Under the pieces are notes generated by a model. It searched no databases, was not told where the DNA came from, and saw only the letters and a list, made by a program, of their open reading frames with translations. From Candidatus Solincola daggyaiensis (lineage in GTDB: Bacteria > Actinomycetota > Geothermincolia > Geothermincolales > RBG-13-55-18), in assembly GCA_015711825.1 (NCBI GenBank), contig JACVJD010000026.1, positions 1 to 34,135 of the forward strand: a stretch of 34,135 nt of DNA, read 5' to 3'. A program made the translations under genes and the position numbers. Shown here one piece after another: positions 26,149-33,940 of the stretch. The first letter of the stretch is position 1, and each line of letters starts with the position of its first letter.

Positions 26149-26844
26149 CTAGGCGCGAGCGGCCAGCGCCAGGAGGAGCATGAGCACTCCCAGGCAGAGC
26201 GCCACGTTGAATATCCCCACCACTATTCCCGCCAGCGCCAGCCCCTCTCCCCCCAGTCTCCCAGCCGCCTCGCGGATACGCTGGCGGGAGACAAAACCGA
26301 GGGCAATGGCGGCCACGGCGGGGAAAAAGGGAATGGCGATGAAGCTGACCAGGGCGCAGACGAGGGAGATGACGGCCATGTCGTCCACCTTGCGAGCCAC
26401 GTACGGGGCTTGTAAGGGATAATAGCGCCCATAGGGCGATGGCGCTTGAGGATAGGCTTGCGGATAATAGAAAGCGCTATTATACGCCGGCCCGCCAGGG
26501 ATGCCGCCGGGCGGCGGAGACCCATAGTGGTAAGCCGCATCCTGGGATGAATAGGGCGGTTGGGTTGAGGATATCGCCCCCGCAGAGGACGCGGCGGGCG
26601 CAGGCGGCACAGGCTTCTTCGCCGTGCCGCTTTGCGGCGCTTCGCCAACCCCAGGCGAGCCCGATGACCCACCGGCCATAGCCGCTCCTCCTCCTCCCTC
26701 CAAGGAGGAAGCCGTCATTAGGCTGGAGCCGCAAACGTGACAGAAAGACGCCGAGGCCGGCATGAGCTTTCCGCAGCCCTTGCAAACCACATAGGCTCCT
26801 CCCCCCTCTGCTGGCGCCCCTTGCTCCGACCTTTCCTCGTCCAC
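26149..26844 (-). CDS. zinc-ribbon membrane protein, DUF4190-like
   Basis: The 231-residue protein starts with a zinc ribbon, CKGCG near residues 21-25 and CHVCG near 35-39. A long proline, glycine, tyrosine and glutamine-rich disordered linker (about 45-150) follows. Two C-terminal membrane helices (about 155-180 and 197-225) are joined by a loop with ALGFVSRQRIREA and GGEGLALAGIVVGIF, the pattern of DUF4190 proteins, a widespread actinobacterial group of unknown role. The GTG start at 26844 has GGAGG four bases upstream; an upstream extension would not add recognisable sequence. Cytosolic ribbon and membrane tail suggest a scaffold or assembly role, which is speculation. Confidence 0.85.
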   Translation of the reverse strand: MDEERSEQGAPAEGGGAYVVCKGCGKLMPASASFCHVCGSSLMTASSLEGGGGAAMAGGSSGSPGVGEAPQSGTAKKPVPPAPAASSAGAISSTQPPYSSQDAAYHYGSPPPGGIPGGPAYNSAFYYPQAYPQAPSPYGRYYPLQAPYVARKVDDMAVISLVCALVSFIAIPFFPAVAAIALGFVSRQRIREAAGRLGGEGLALAGIVVGIFNVALCLGVLMLLLALAARA

Positions 26845-27272
26845 AGAGCCTCCCCTCCAGCGCAAACATATACGCTTTCCCCACGCATCGGCCCCCGGCA
26901 CGCTTGCCGCAATTCGGTTTCGCTCTTGCTCAGCGGAATCGACCGGCGCGCCTCTCCCTGTCCATGCCGGCCTTCTACCCTCGAAAAACCGGCTGGCTAT
27001 ACCATTGTAAACGCGGCCGGCGCAGGTGAAAACCGGGCTGTCGGCATTATCGGCTCAAGCATAAAGCTCATCTCCCGGCGCGCCCTCTAGTCAAAGCGAA
27101 AAGAGAGCGCGAGGGTCCGGTCACGCAAGGCGGCCATCCCGGAGTGGCTCTGGGGTTTAATATTGGTACGGGAGATCCAAGCTATAGTTATAACGTCGCT
27201 TACGGGCACCGGCCCGGGAGACGCCGAGCCCAACGGACACACGCGATATCCGGAAGAGCGGAGGAAAAAGGT
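26845..27272. other. divergent intergenic region, zinc-ribbon protein / nucleosidase
   Basis: I see no gene in these 428 bases. AT-rich patches at 26999-27008 and 27158-27194 (including TATAGT and TATAAC) may hold promoters for the two flanking genes, but spacing to any -35 box is poor. Confidence 0.45.
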
Positions 27273-28085
27273 ATGATAGCGATTATCTGCGCCACGCCGT
27301 GGGAATTCAAAAGCATGCAGGGCATGCTCGCATCGAGACGTGAAACGGACGCCCCCGGGGGAATGCGCGCTTGGCGCGGGGAGTGCGGCGATCGCGAGGC
27401 GGTGATGCTTTGCGTGGGGGTCGGCAAAGTCGCCGCGGCGGCGGGGACCATGTTCCTGGTGGAACGCCACCGGCCGGAGGAATTACTGGTCTTCGGCACC
27501 GCGGGCGCCTTGAGCGACGAGGTCAGGTTGGGGGACCTGGTGATAGCTTCGGAGGTGGTCCCCGCCGACACCGGGATCGCACACTCGGGGGGCTTCAACA
27601 CCACGGGACCGGGAATCGGTGGGGAGGGAACGCTCCTCTTTCACCCCTCCTTCGACGCCGCTCCCGAGCTCTTACAGAGGGCGGTGGACGCCGCCTCGTC
27701 CGCCTCTCTACCCCACAGGGTGGGGAAGGTGCTCACCTGCGACCAGGTGGTGCTTGATCCCGAGTTGCGACTCCACCTTGGGGAGAGCTTCCAGGCCTTG
27801 GCAGTGGAGATGGAGGGGGCGGCGGCGGCCCAGGTGGCGGCGGGAGCCGGAATACCCTTCTTGGCCGTGCGGGGAATAAGCGACGAGCTGTCCCATGATT
27901 TCCAGGGCCTGGAAAGGGCCTTGCAGTACAGGGGGCAGAGCAGGCGCAATCTCTGGAAAGAGCGCATGAAGCTCTCGGTCGAGGATCCCTCGGTCATGGA
28001 CAGGGCCAGGGAGTTGGCGCGGGGCAGGGACCTGGCCCTGGACAGGCTGGGAAGCTTTCTCTGTGCCTTTCTGGGAACGGTTTAG
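27273..28085 (+). CDS. MTA/SAH nucleosidase-like phosphorylase-family protein
   Basis: The 270-residue protein belongs to the purine nucleoside phosphorylase/nucleosidase superfamily. Key residues line up with 5'-methylthioadenosine/S-adenosylhomocysteine nucleosidase: Glu11 in ATPWEF, LVFGTAGAL near 72-80, Met180-Glu181 in VEMEGAAAA, and Asp204 in GISDEL, exactly 23 residues after Glu181 as in the E. coli enzyme (174 and 197). It would cleave the glycosidic bond of MTA or SAH; futalosine hydrolase and related phosphorylases share the fold and cannot be excluded. The C-terminal 50 residues, basic and helical, are longer than usual. The ATG at 27273 has GGAGG eight bases upstream. Single-gene unit by appearance. 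Confidence 0.85.
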   Translation: MIAIICATPWEFKSMQGMLASRRETDAPGGMRAWRGECGDREAVMLCVGVGKVAAAAGTMFLVERHRPEELLVFGTAGALSDEVRLGDLVIASEVVPADTGIAHSGGFNTTGPGIGGEGTLLFHPSFDAAPELLQRAVDAASSASLPHRVGKVLTCDQVVLDPELRLHLGESFQALAVEMEGAAAAQVAAGAGIPFLAVRGISDELSHDFQGLERALQYRGQSRRNLWKERMKLSVEDPSVMDRARELARGRDLALDRLGSFLCAFLGTV

Positions 28086-28634
28086 CGCTAGGCATGCCTC
28101 ACCCGCCTTCTTACCTCCCACGTCTCCGCTGTGTTCGGCGGAAGAGTCGCCCCCATAAGGACGGCGCCAAAGATGCCCATCGCTCGATCACGCATCCGCT
28201 GGCGCCCGGCGCAGGAAATGCCCCCGCGAGATAGGCGCCGAGCAAGGCGCTCCGGCTCGGGCCCTCTCCGCGCTCTTACGCCACAGCGCCATCGAATGAT
28301 ACGCGGAAGCCGCCTTTCAAGGCCTTTCGGTGGTCAGCCCGCGAGCCCAGGCGGAGAGTTGCCGAATGCGGAATCTCCAAGGAGAAGAAGTAAGCCCGCA
28401 TAAGCTTTTGGGCATGAGGATGCATGGTAAATAATGGTTTTACCTATCTGCAATCGCCATGACGTGGACGGGGATCGTGCGATGAACGTTCGCCGACCCG
28501 AAACCTTTTCGTCCTTTTGGAAGTCGATCCTTGGCGCGCCCGGATGGAGGGGCCAATCTCGAGCCTTCGGGAATGCCGCTGACGCCGGTCCTGCACTCGC
28601 CGACATGGATAGCATGAGCATTCAGGCGCCCGCC
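28086..28634. other. 549-base convergent intergenic region, no gene seen
   Basis: It lies between the nucleosidase gene (plus strand) and the histidine kinase gene (minus strand), whose 3' ends both face it. Open frames here are short, overlap each other and lack good starts. No tRNA-like, repeat or CRISPR structure was found. A pair AGGCG-cc-CGCCT sits at the kinase stop. Confidence 0.5.
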
Positions 28635-29738
28635 TCATCGCGCGGCGGCCTCCGCTCCTCTGGCACTTTGCGCCAGGGGCGCGGTGAAGAAAAAGGTCGT
28701 CCCTTTGCCCGGGGAGGACTCCGCCCATACGCGCCCTCCCCAACCCTCCACCGCCCTTTTCACCGTGGCGAGGCCGATTCCCAAACCCGGCTCATCACCG
28801 CTGTAGTAACGGGTGAACGGGTCGAACACCCCGGGGAGATCCTCGGCCTCTATACCTATGCCGTTATCGCGCACGAAAATGACGGCTTCCCCTTCCCCGC
28901 TCCTTCCACCGACCTCGATCACCGGCGCGCGTTCCTTGCTCGCATATTTCAAGGCGTTGTCCAAAAGATTGGAGAACACCTGGTTCAGTTTCAAGGGGTC
29001 AACGAGGATAAGGGGCAGGTCTTCCTGGACACGCACGGTCGCCCCCGCCTCCCTCACCTTCACCTCCCTTTCCGCCAGCAACTCCTGCACCGTCTCGGCC
29101 GGGCTCAACGCCTCCGCCTCCCCCTCAGCCTTTCCGGCACGGGCGTATTCCAACAGAGACGATATGAGATGGCGCATGCGCTCCACGGCCTTGAGTATGC
29201 GCTCGGCGTATTCCCTTCCCTCCTCTCCCAGCTCGTCGCTTTTGCGCTCCAGCATAAGCTCGGCGAAACCCTCGATCACCACCAGGGGCGCTATGAGGTC
29301 GTGGGAGATGGTATAGGAGTAGGCCTCCAGGTCACGGTTTTTCTCGCTCAACTCCCGCGTGCGCTCCTCAACCCTCTGCTCCAGCTCGCGGCCCTGGCGC
29401 ATGAGGTCGGTCTCCAGCCGGCTCCTCCTTTCGCTCAGCTCCGCCAGCACCCCTCCCACCAGTAGGAAGGACGCGCTCCTCACCAGGTCAACCCATAGGG
29501 AAACCTCCAGCGTGCTGAGAAGTCGCGAGAGCAAGAGGGCCGCGCAAAGCCCGACCGCCACCCATATCCCGCGATAACCCCACCACAGGGTCGCCAGCAC
29601 CACGGGAAGGTAGAAGAAATGGGTGAAGACGATGTCGCTCTTCTCCACGTGGTGGAACCAGGCCATGAGAAAAACGCCCACGGCCAAGAGAAGGCCCATC
29701 AACGCCGCTTTGGCTCTCGTGTAAGGGTCCGGGCTCAA
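28635..29738 (-). CDS. orphan membrane sensor histidine kinase
   Basis: The 367-residue protein has three or four N-terminal membrane helices (about residues 12-30, 37-54, 58-75 and 83-98) with a HFFYLPVVLATLWWG segment like small membrane sensor domains. A coiled coil (about 99-138) follows. The dimerisation domain holds the phospho-acceptor His146 in SYTISHDLIAPL, and the ATPase domain has the N box NQVFSNLLDNALKY (252-265), G1 DNGIGI (291-296), F box VFDPF and G2 GLGIGLA (318-324). All catalytic motifs are intact. No response regulator gene is adjacent. The TTG at 29738 follows GGGGGAG by four bases; the 55 codons upstream in frame look non-coding. The stimulus is unknown. Confidence 0.9.
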   Translation of the reverse strand: MSPDPYTRAKAALMGLLLAVGVFLMAWFHHVEKSDIVFTHFFYLPVVLATLWWGYRGIWVAVGLCAALLLSRLLSTLEVSLWVDLVRSASFLLVGGVLAELSERRSRLETDLMRQGRELEQRVEERTRELSEKNRDLEAYSYTISHDLIAPLVVIEGFAELMLERKSDELGEEGREYAERILKAVERMRHLISSLLEYARAGKAEGEAEALSPAETVQELLAEREVKVREAGATVRVQEDLPLILVDPLKLNQVFSNLLDNALKYASKERAPVIEVGGRSGEGEAVIFVRDNGIGIEAEDLPGVFDPFTRYYSGDEPGLGIGLATVKRAVEGWGGRVWAESSPGKGTTFFFTAPLAQSARGAEAAAR

Positions 29739-29972
29739 TGCGCTCCCCCTTGCTGAATAGACGAGACCACTAATAGCACGCAACACCTCCGCAGGCAAGC
29801 GCCGGCGCAGGCCGGCAGCCCCCTTTTTTTCCGCCGGAGAAGGATGCAAGGGATATAACCCATGTCTCTCCAGGCATAGATCTCCGTATCCAGCGCAGAT
29901 CATCGTCGCTCCCTACGCCGTAGAGCGCCGCCGAGGAGCCGCAAGCGCAGGGCACGGGCGCCTAAAGGCTGT

Positions 29973-29978
29973 TATAAT
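29973..29978 (+). promoter_or_regulatory. -10 box for a leaderless transcript
   Basis: A perfect TATAAT ends six bases before the ATG at 29985, so transcription should begin on the start codon. There is no Shine-Dalgarno sequence. The -35 region is not recognisable. Confidence 0.6.
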
Positions 29979-29984
29979 AGCGCT

Positions 29985-30425
29985 ATGGACGGTGAAGTCG
30001 GGGGCAAAGCGAGGTGGAAACGCCGTTTACTGGCGGCTCTTTTGGGTGCCACCGGCCTGGGAACGGCGGTCTTCTGGGCGCTCTTCTTCTCCGGCAGGAT
30101 CAAGGCTGCGGAAACGGAACAGGACGAGGCCTTCGAGCGCGCCTTTCCCCTCGCGGATGCCTGGATGAGCACCCTGGCCATTCTCGCCGCCTGGCATCTC
30201 TGGCGGCAAGAGCGGGAGGGAGAGTTCTTCGGCACCGCCGCGGGAAGCGCCATGGTCTTTCTGGCCTGTATGGACATCCTCTATTCGCTGCAGAACCGCA
30301 AGTACTGGCCCCTTGACGCGGACCGCGCCACCATGCTGGCGATACACCTATGGACCCTGGGGCTGGGGTCGTCCACCCTTGCATTCCTCTGGAAATCCGC
30401 CAGGAACGCGAAGGCGGACGGGTAA
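29985..30425 (+). CDS. four-helix membrane protein, function unknown
   Basis: The 146-residue protein has four likely membrane helices, near residues 15-35, 57-75, 83-99 and 115-137. Acidic residues (ETEQDEAFERAFPLADAW) lie between helices 1 and 2, and a conserved-looking CMDILYSLQNRKYW follows helix 3. A lysine/arginine-rich start suggests the N terminus is inside the cell. I do not recognise the family. Leaderless start, see the box at 29973-29978. It is divergent from the histidine kinase gene (246 bases apart), which may or may not be meaningful. Confidence 0.75.
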   Translation: MDGEVGGKARWKRRLLAALLGATGLGTAVFWALFFSGRIKAAETEQDEAFERAFPLADAWMSTLAILAAWHLWRQEREGEFFGTAAGSAMVFLACMDILYSLQNRKYWPLDADRATMLAIHLWTLGLGSSTLAFLWKSARNAKADG

Positions 30426-30711
30426 TAGGCCTTGTATTGCTCTATGTCGAGGGCCTAACCACGAACGACACCTATCCCTGAGCCAATGTCCCTGCCTGGA
30501 GATAACTTGTTTGTTCCGATGAACGGCGGGTTTACGCCGGATAAGAACGCAGCGGTTCATCTCCACCGTTACGGGGATGGCCTCATGGTTCCAGGGCAGC
30601 CCGCGGTCGGTCAGGCCGGGTCAAGGGTGAATGGCTCCGCCTGTCGCGGTGTTTTTATCCCTTGCGGGGAGCTCTACTATGATGGACCTCGGTTTAGATC
30701 GCAGGTTCAGA

Positions 30712-31143
30712 TCATGTGGAGATCCAGAAGTCACCTTCTCTGCGCAGCTCTCCGGATTTCACCCTTTCGAGGTGTTTGCGACGCTTCCTCTCGAAGGTAC
30801 CGTCGTCCAAAACGATCAGGCCCTCATCGATTATGTCCCATACCAACGCCCCCTCCGCAGCAGCAAACTCCTCAGGTGTCATGGCCACCGGCTCAAAGGG
30901 CAATATTCCAGGCCACGCATCCAGCAGGAGTTCGATGCGCTCGAAGCGGTTATAATCGGCGAAATCGGGGGACAGCACCAGGGCATCGTAGTCGCTTCCC
31001 TCCAGGTTGTCGCCCCTGGCACGGGAACCGAAGACAACCACGGAGGAAAGGCTCACCCTTTTACCAAGAGACTCGATGAAGGAAGCCAGCAGGGCAAGAT
31101 CTATATCGTGCTGCGCACGAATTCCTCTATCCTCTTCAGGCAT
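30712..31143 (-). CDS. MNT-type nucleotidyltransferase, antitoxin-like
   Basis: The 143-residue protein is a minimal nucleotidyltransferase: VVVFGSRARG near residues 35-44 followed by EGSDYDALV, giving the GSx10DxD metal site (Gly39-Ser40, Asp51, Asp53). ILPFEPVAMTPEEF near 80-93 is the third strand, where many relatives also have Glu instead of Asp. Its first 43 bases overlap the end of the HEPN gene, the standard layout of HEPN-MNT modules, in which MNT partners inactivate the HEPN toxin by nucleotide transfer. The C-terminal tail is basic (ERKRRKHLERVK). Cytosolic. A role as antitoxin is inferred from pairing. Confidence 0.87.
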   Translation of the reverse strand: MPEEDRGIRAQHDIDLALLASFIESLGKRVSLSSVVVFGSRARGDNLEGSDYDALVLSPDFADYNRFERIELLLDAWPGILPFEPVAMTPEEFAAAEGALVWDIIDEGLIVLDDGTFERKRRKHLERVKSGELRREGDFWIST

Positions 31144-31484
31144 TCTCGAAGCTCCTCCACTATCTCCGCATTGTAAAAATCCCTGGGGGGGCCTCCCACT
31201 CCGTTCGGGTAGCGGGATAAGATGTAGTGCCCGTCGAGCTTTTTGCAATCTTTTAAGATCCCGGAAGTGTTCAAGCCCTTTGCGTTCAATATCTTTTCCA
31301 TGTGCACGCAAGAGTGAGTGCGCGACTCCAGGCCTAAGCGTATAAGGAGGGCTTTCAGGGCTTTTTCCGCCGACTGCTGGAGATGAAAGGCTGCACCCTC
31401 GTATAATCCCTCCCTGAAGAGGCTTTCGGCCATCTCACGGTCTCTCTCCGCCGCATCCAGCCACCAGCCGACTTCCGGACGCAA
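31101..31484 (-). CDS. HEPN-domain protein, toxin-like partner of MNT
   Basis: The 127-residue helical protein has the HEPN pattern: WWLDAAERDREMAESLF (8-24), AAFHLQQSAEKALKALLI (31-48), RTHSCVH (55-61), and LDGHYILSRYPNG (83-95). HEPN proteins are often RNases with an R-x4-6-H motif; R55-x5-H61 fits the spacing, but it lies before the usual catalytic place, so activity is uncertain. The TTG start at 31484 is preceded by GGGGTGA; no ATG or GTG in frame fits. Overlap with the MNT gene is 43 bases. A TATAAT box lies about 50 bases upstream. The pair is a likely toxin-antitoxin or stress module next to the PHA genes. Confidence 0.87.
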   Translation of the reverse strand: MRPEVGWWLDAAERDREMAESLFREGLYEGAAFHLQQSAEKALKALLIRLGLESRTHSCVHMEKILNAKGLNTSGILKDCKKLDGHYILSRYPNGVGGPPRDFYNAEIVEELRECLKRIEEFVRSTI

Positions 31485-31532
31485 TGTCTCACCCCATATC
31501 CTCTTTTCGCATCATCCCGCCCGCCGTGCTTC

Positions 31533-31538
31533 ATTATA
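31533..31538 (-). promoter_or_regulatory. -10 box upstream of the HEPN gene
   Basis: A perfect TATAAT on the minus strand would start transcription near 31526, about 42 bases before the TTG start. It lies between the phaC end and the HEPN gene, so the pair has its own promoter. No clear -35 box is visible. Confidence 0.45.
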
Positions 31539-31591
31539 TCAAGCCGAAGGACCGTGCTGCCGCTTACGGGGATATCGCCACCCACCAGGCT

Positions 31592-31607
31592 GCCGGCAAA
31601 AGCCGGC
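31592..31607 (-). terminator. hairpin after phaC
   Basis: GCCGGC-aaaa-GCCGGC, a perfect 6-bp GC stem with a tetraloop, starts 12 bases beyond the phaC stop. No T run follows, so its action as terminator is only likely from position. Confidence 0.4.
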
Positions 31608-31618
31608 CGCCTATGTCC

Positions 31619-32803
31619 TCAACTCGAGGGGTCTTTCGCCGGCTTCTTGGCGGTCTTGCGTGCTTCCTTGGCGGAGGGCTTTCCCGCTCCTTTCCCTCCC
31701 GCCTCGGGGGAGCACACCTGCTTTCCGTCCCTGCCCTTGGGGCAGCGCTCTATCAGCCACTCCGACACCTTCGGAGCCAACTCCTTCTGGGAGCGCGAGC
31801 TCACGTAGATGCCGATGTGGCCGCCGGGAAAGCTGTACAGGGTTTTATCCTCGCTTCCCACCAGGTCGTTCAGGGGAATGGAGGAAGCGGGAGGCACCAG
31901 GTGATCCTCGGTGGCGTAGATGTTCAGCAGGGGCATGTCTATCCTCTTCAGGTCCACCCGCCTGCCGCCTATCTCCAGCTCCCCCTTCACCAGCTTGTTC
32001 TCCTGGTAGAGATCCTTGAGGAACTTGCGGTAAGCCTCACCCGCCTGGGCGGGGCTGTCGAAGATCCACTTCTCCATGCGCACGAAGTTGGCCACCGTGG
32101 CGGGATCGTCCAGGTTGTCCATGAGCCCCACGTACTTGTCCACCATGAGCTGGAAGGGCTTGAGCATGAGAAAGCCCACGTTCATGAACTCCCCGGGGAT
32201 GATGCCCATGGTGTCCACCATGTTGTCGATGTTCATGTGCTGGCTCCAGACGTTGAGCAGGCCGTCGGTGGTGTGGAAGTCGATGGGGGTGACCATGGTC
32301 ACCAGGTTGCGGATCTTCTGCGGGTAAAGAGCGGTGTAGATGACCGTAAAGGTCCCGCCCTGGCAGACCCCGAGGAGGTTGATCTTCTCGCAACCGGTGC
32401 GCTCGCGCACGAATTCCACGCAGTCATCGAGATAGACGTCTATATAGTCCTCCAGGGTGACGTAACGATCGCCGTGGTCGGGGTAACCCCAGTCGATGAT
32501 GTAGATGTCCAGCCCCTGCCCCAGGAGGTTGCGGATAAGGCTGCGGTCCGACTGCAGGTCCATCATGTACTGGCGGTTGACGAGGGCGTAGCAGATGAGG
32601 ATGGGCGTGGGACAGGAAAGCCGCTCCCCGGGGAGGTAATGGTAGAGCTTCATCTTGTCCTCCTCGAAGACCAGCTCTTTGGGGGTGGGCTCCACCTCCA
32701 CGTCGGGGATGCCGGTGAGGATCTCCGCCCCCTTCACCAGCTTGCGATTGACCTCCTCGAGCTCCTCCACGAAGAACTTCGGATCCATGAACTCCCTCAA
32801 CAT
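31619..32803 (-). CDS. phaC: class III polyhydroxyalkanoate synthase PhaC
   Basis: PhaC polymerises hydroxyacyl-CoA into polyester granules. The 394-residue protein is class III: lipase-like box GVCQGG with Cys147, catalytic Asp300 in ATEDHLVPP and His329 in PGGHIGIYV. These lie just two residues off the known Cys149, Asp302 and His331 of the Allochromatium vinosum enzyme. The class needs PhaE, which is encoded immediately upstream with no overlap (2 bases apart). The last 40 residues (KGAGKPSAKEARKTAKK...) are rich in lysine and alanine and have no counterpart in the usual 355-residue enzyme. The ATG at 32803 has AGGGGGAG five bases upstream; longer frames are shadows of phaE. Cytosolic, granule-bound. 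Confidence 0.95.
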   Translation of the reverse strand: MLREFMDPKFFVEELEEVNRKLVKGAEILTGIPDVEVEPTPKELVFEEDKMKLYHYLPGERLSCPTPILICYALVNRQYMMDLQSDRSLIRNLLGQGLDIYIIDWGYPDHGDRYVTLEDYIDVYLDDCVEFVRERTGCEKINLLGVCQGGTFTVIYTALYPQKIRNLVTMVTPIDFHTTDGLLNVWSQHMNIDNMVDTMGIIPGEFMNVGFLMLKPFQLMVDKYVGLMDNLDDPATVANFVRMEKWIFDSPAQAGEAYRKFLKDLYQENKLVKGELEIGGRRVDLKRIDMPLLNIYATEDHLVPPASSIPLNDLVGSEDKTLYSFPGGHIGIYVSSRSQKELAPKVSEWLIERCPKGRDGKQVCSPEAGGKGAGKPSAKEARKTAKKPAKDPSS

Positions 32804-32805
32804 CG

Positions 32806-33924
32806 CTACTCCCCCTTCTGGGACGCCTTGAATTCCGCCAACTCTTTTTTCAGCGCCCTGACTTCGCGCTTCAGCCTGTCCACGGTCTTGTAGAGATGGT
32901 CCATCTCCGAGCGATTGGGGAAAGGCAGCTCCTTGGTGACCTCCTCCACGTAGGCCTGGAAGGCCTGCCGGAACTGCATGCCGCGGTCCACCAGCGATCC
33001 CAGGAGCCGGGAGAACTCCTCGGTGCGAAAGAGCTCGATGTAGATGTCCTCGTTGGTCTGCCACCACAGGCGGTAGAGATCCCGGAAGGACATGGGCTCG
33101 CCTTTTTCCTCCGCCTGCATGGCCGCCAGCCGCTCGCCCAGCCTCTCCAGCCCCTTGCTTCCCGCTCCCTGCAAGGAGGCGTAAAACTCCGACAGCACCA
33201 GGTTGAACTCGTTGAGGGAATCCACCGCTTTCACCAGCTTCTCCGCCGCCTCGCGGTAATACCCCATCACCGGCGCCCGCAACAGGCGCCCGAAGCTCTC
33301 CTCGTAGGCCTTGCGCCACCCCTCATACATCTCCACGGCGGCCTCCGGAGACGGCTTGGCGAGGCTCATCCCCCTCGCCGCCGCCTCGCGGGCGTACTCG
33401 AACCAGGGAGCCCAGATCTTGGCCATGAGGCCCGAGGCCATGAGGGGGATCTCCCCCGAGTAGAGCTCGGCGACCCATTGCAGCTGCTCCGGCAAGGCGG
33501 GGGCGAATATCTTGCGCACCAGCTCGCGGTATTCGTCCGCCCACTCCTCCAGCAGACCTCCCAAGGCCTTGAGGTCCAGCTCCCCGTCCTCGCCCAAAGC
33601 CTTGCGGTAGCGGCCGTACATCCCCGTCCACATGGAGTAGAGATGGGTATAGACGTCGGCGCTCTGGAACATCTTGGTAAATGTCTCCGGACCCACCCCC
33701 TGGGCGGGAGCGGCGAACCTCTCCATCATCTCGCGCGTAAACTCCAGCCACCGGCGGTAGAGGTCCCCCGGGAGATCGGCCGCTCCCTTCTCGCCGCCCT
33801 CATCCGCCTTTCCCTGCCGTCCCCAGGCGCGCAGCCACATGTCCATCCAGCCGCGGTAGGCGTCGGCCTGCATCCTCTGCCAGGTTCTCCACATGTCCGA
33901 CCACGCGGCGCCGCTTTCCTGCAT
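32806..33924 (-). CDS. phaE: class III PHA synthase subunit PhaE
   Basis: PhaE is the non-catalytic partner that activates class III PhaC. The 372-residue protein is helical and tryptophan-rich at the start (WSDMWRTWQRMQADAYRGWM), has the central LYRLWWQTNEDIYIELFRTEEF region characteristic of PhaE, and ends in a heptad-like coiled coil (LYKTVDRLKREVRALKKEL, near residues 345-363). Length is close to that of known PhaE. The start has GGAGAGG about five bases upstream. The stop sits 2 bases before phaC, so translation is probably coupled. The gene follows a small phasin-like gene by 16 bases. Confidence 0.9.
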   Translation of the reverse strand: MQESGAAWSDMWRTWQRMQADAYRGWMDMWLRAWGRQGKADEGGEKGAADLPGDLYRRWLEFTREMMERFAAPAQGVGPETFTKMFQSADVYTHLYSMWTGMYGRYRKALGEDGELDLKALGGLLEEWADEYRELVRKIFAPALPEQLQWVAELYSGEIPLMASGLMAKIWAPWFEYAREAAARGMSLAKPSPEAAVEMYEGWRKAYEESFGRLLRAPVMGYYREAAEKLVKAVDSLNEFNLVLSEFYASLQGAGSKGLERLGERLAAMQAEEKGEPMSFRDLYRLWWQTNEDIYIELFRTEEFSRLLGSLVDRGMQFRQAFQAYVEEVTKELPFPNRSEMDHLYKTVDRLKREVRALKKELAEFKASQKGE

Positions 33925-33940
33925 GGTTGCCTCTCCCCCT

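Noticed and set aside
29739-29903. Histidine kinase start at 29903
   Set aside because: The added 55 residues are hydrophilic and unlike a sensor N terminus, and the TTG at 29738 has a GGGGGAG site.
30426-30711. TAGGCC...GGCCTA inverted pair after the membrane protein gene
   Set aside because: Six bp with a loop of about 20 bases and a mismatch next to it; too weak to call a terminator.
31484-32893. Long plus-strand frame opposite phaC
   Set aside because: The opposite strand carries PhaC with all catalytic residues; the shadow frame has no recognisable domain.
32804-33319. N-terminal extension of PhaC by 172 codons
   Set aside because: It overlaps phaE out of frame; ATG at 32803 has a good site and gives catalytic positions matching known class III enzymes.
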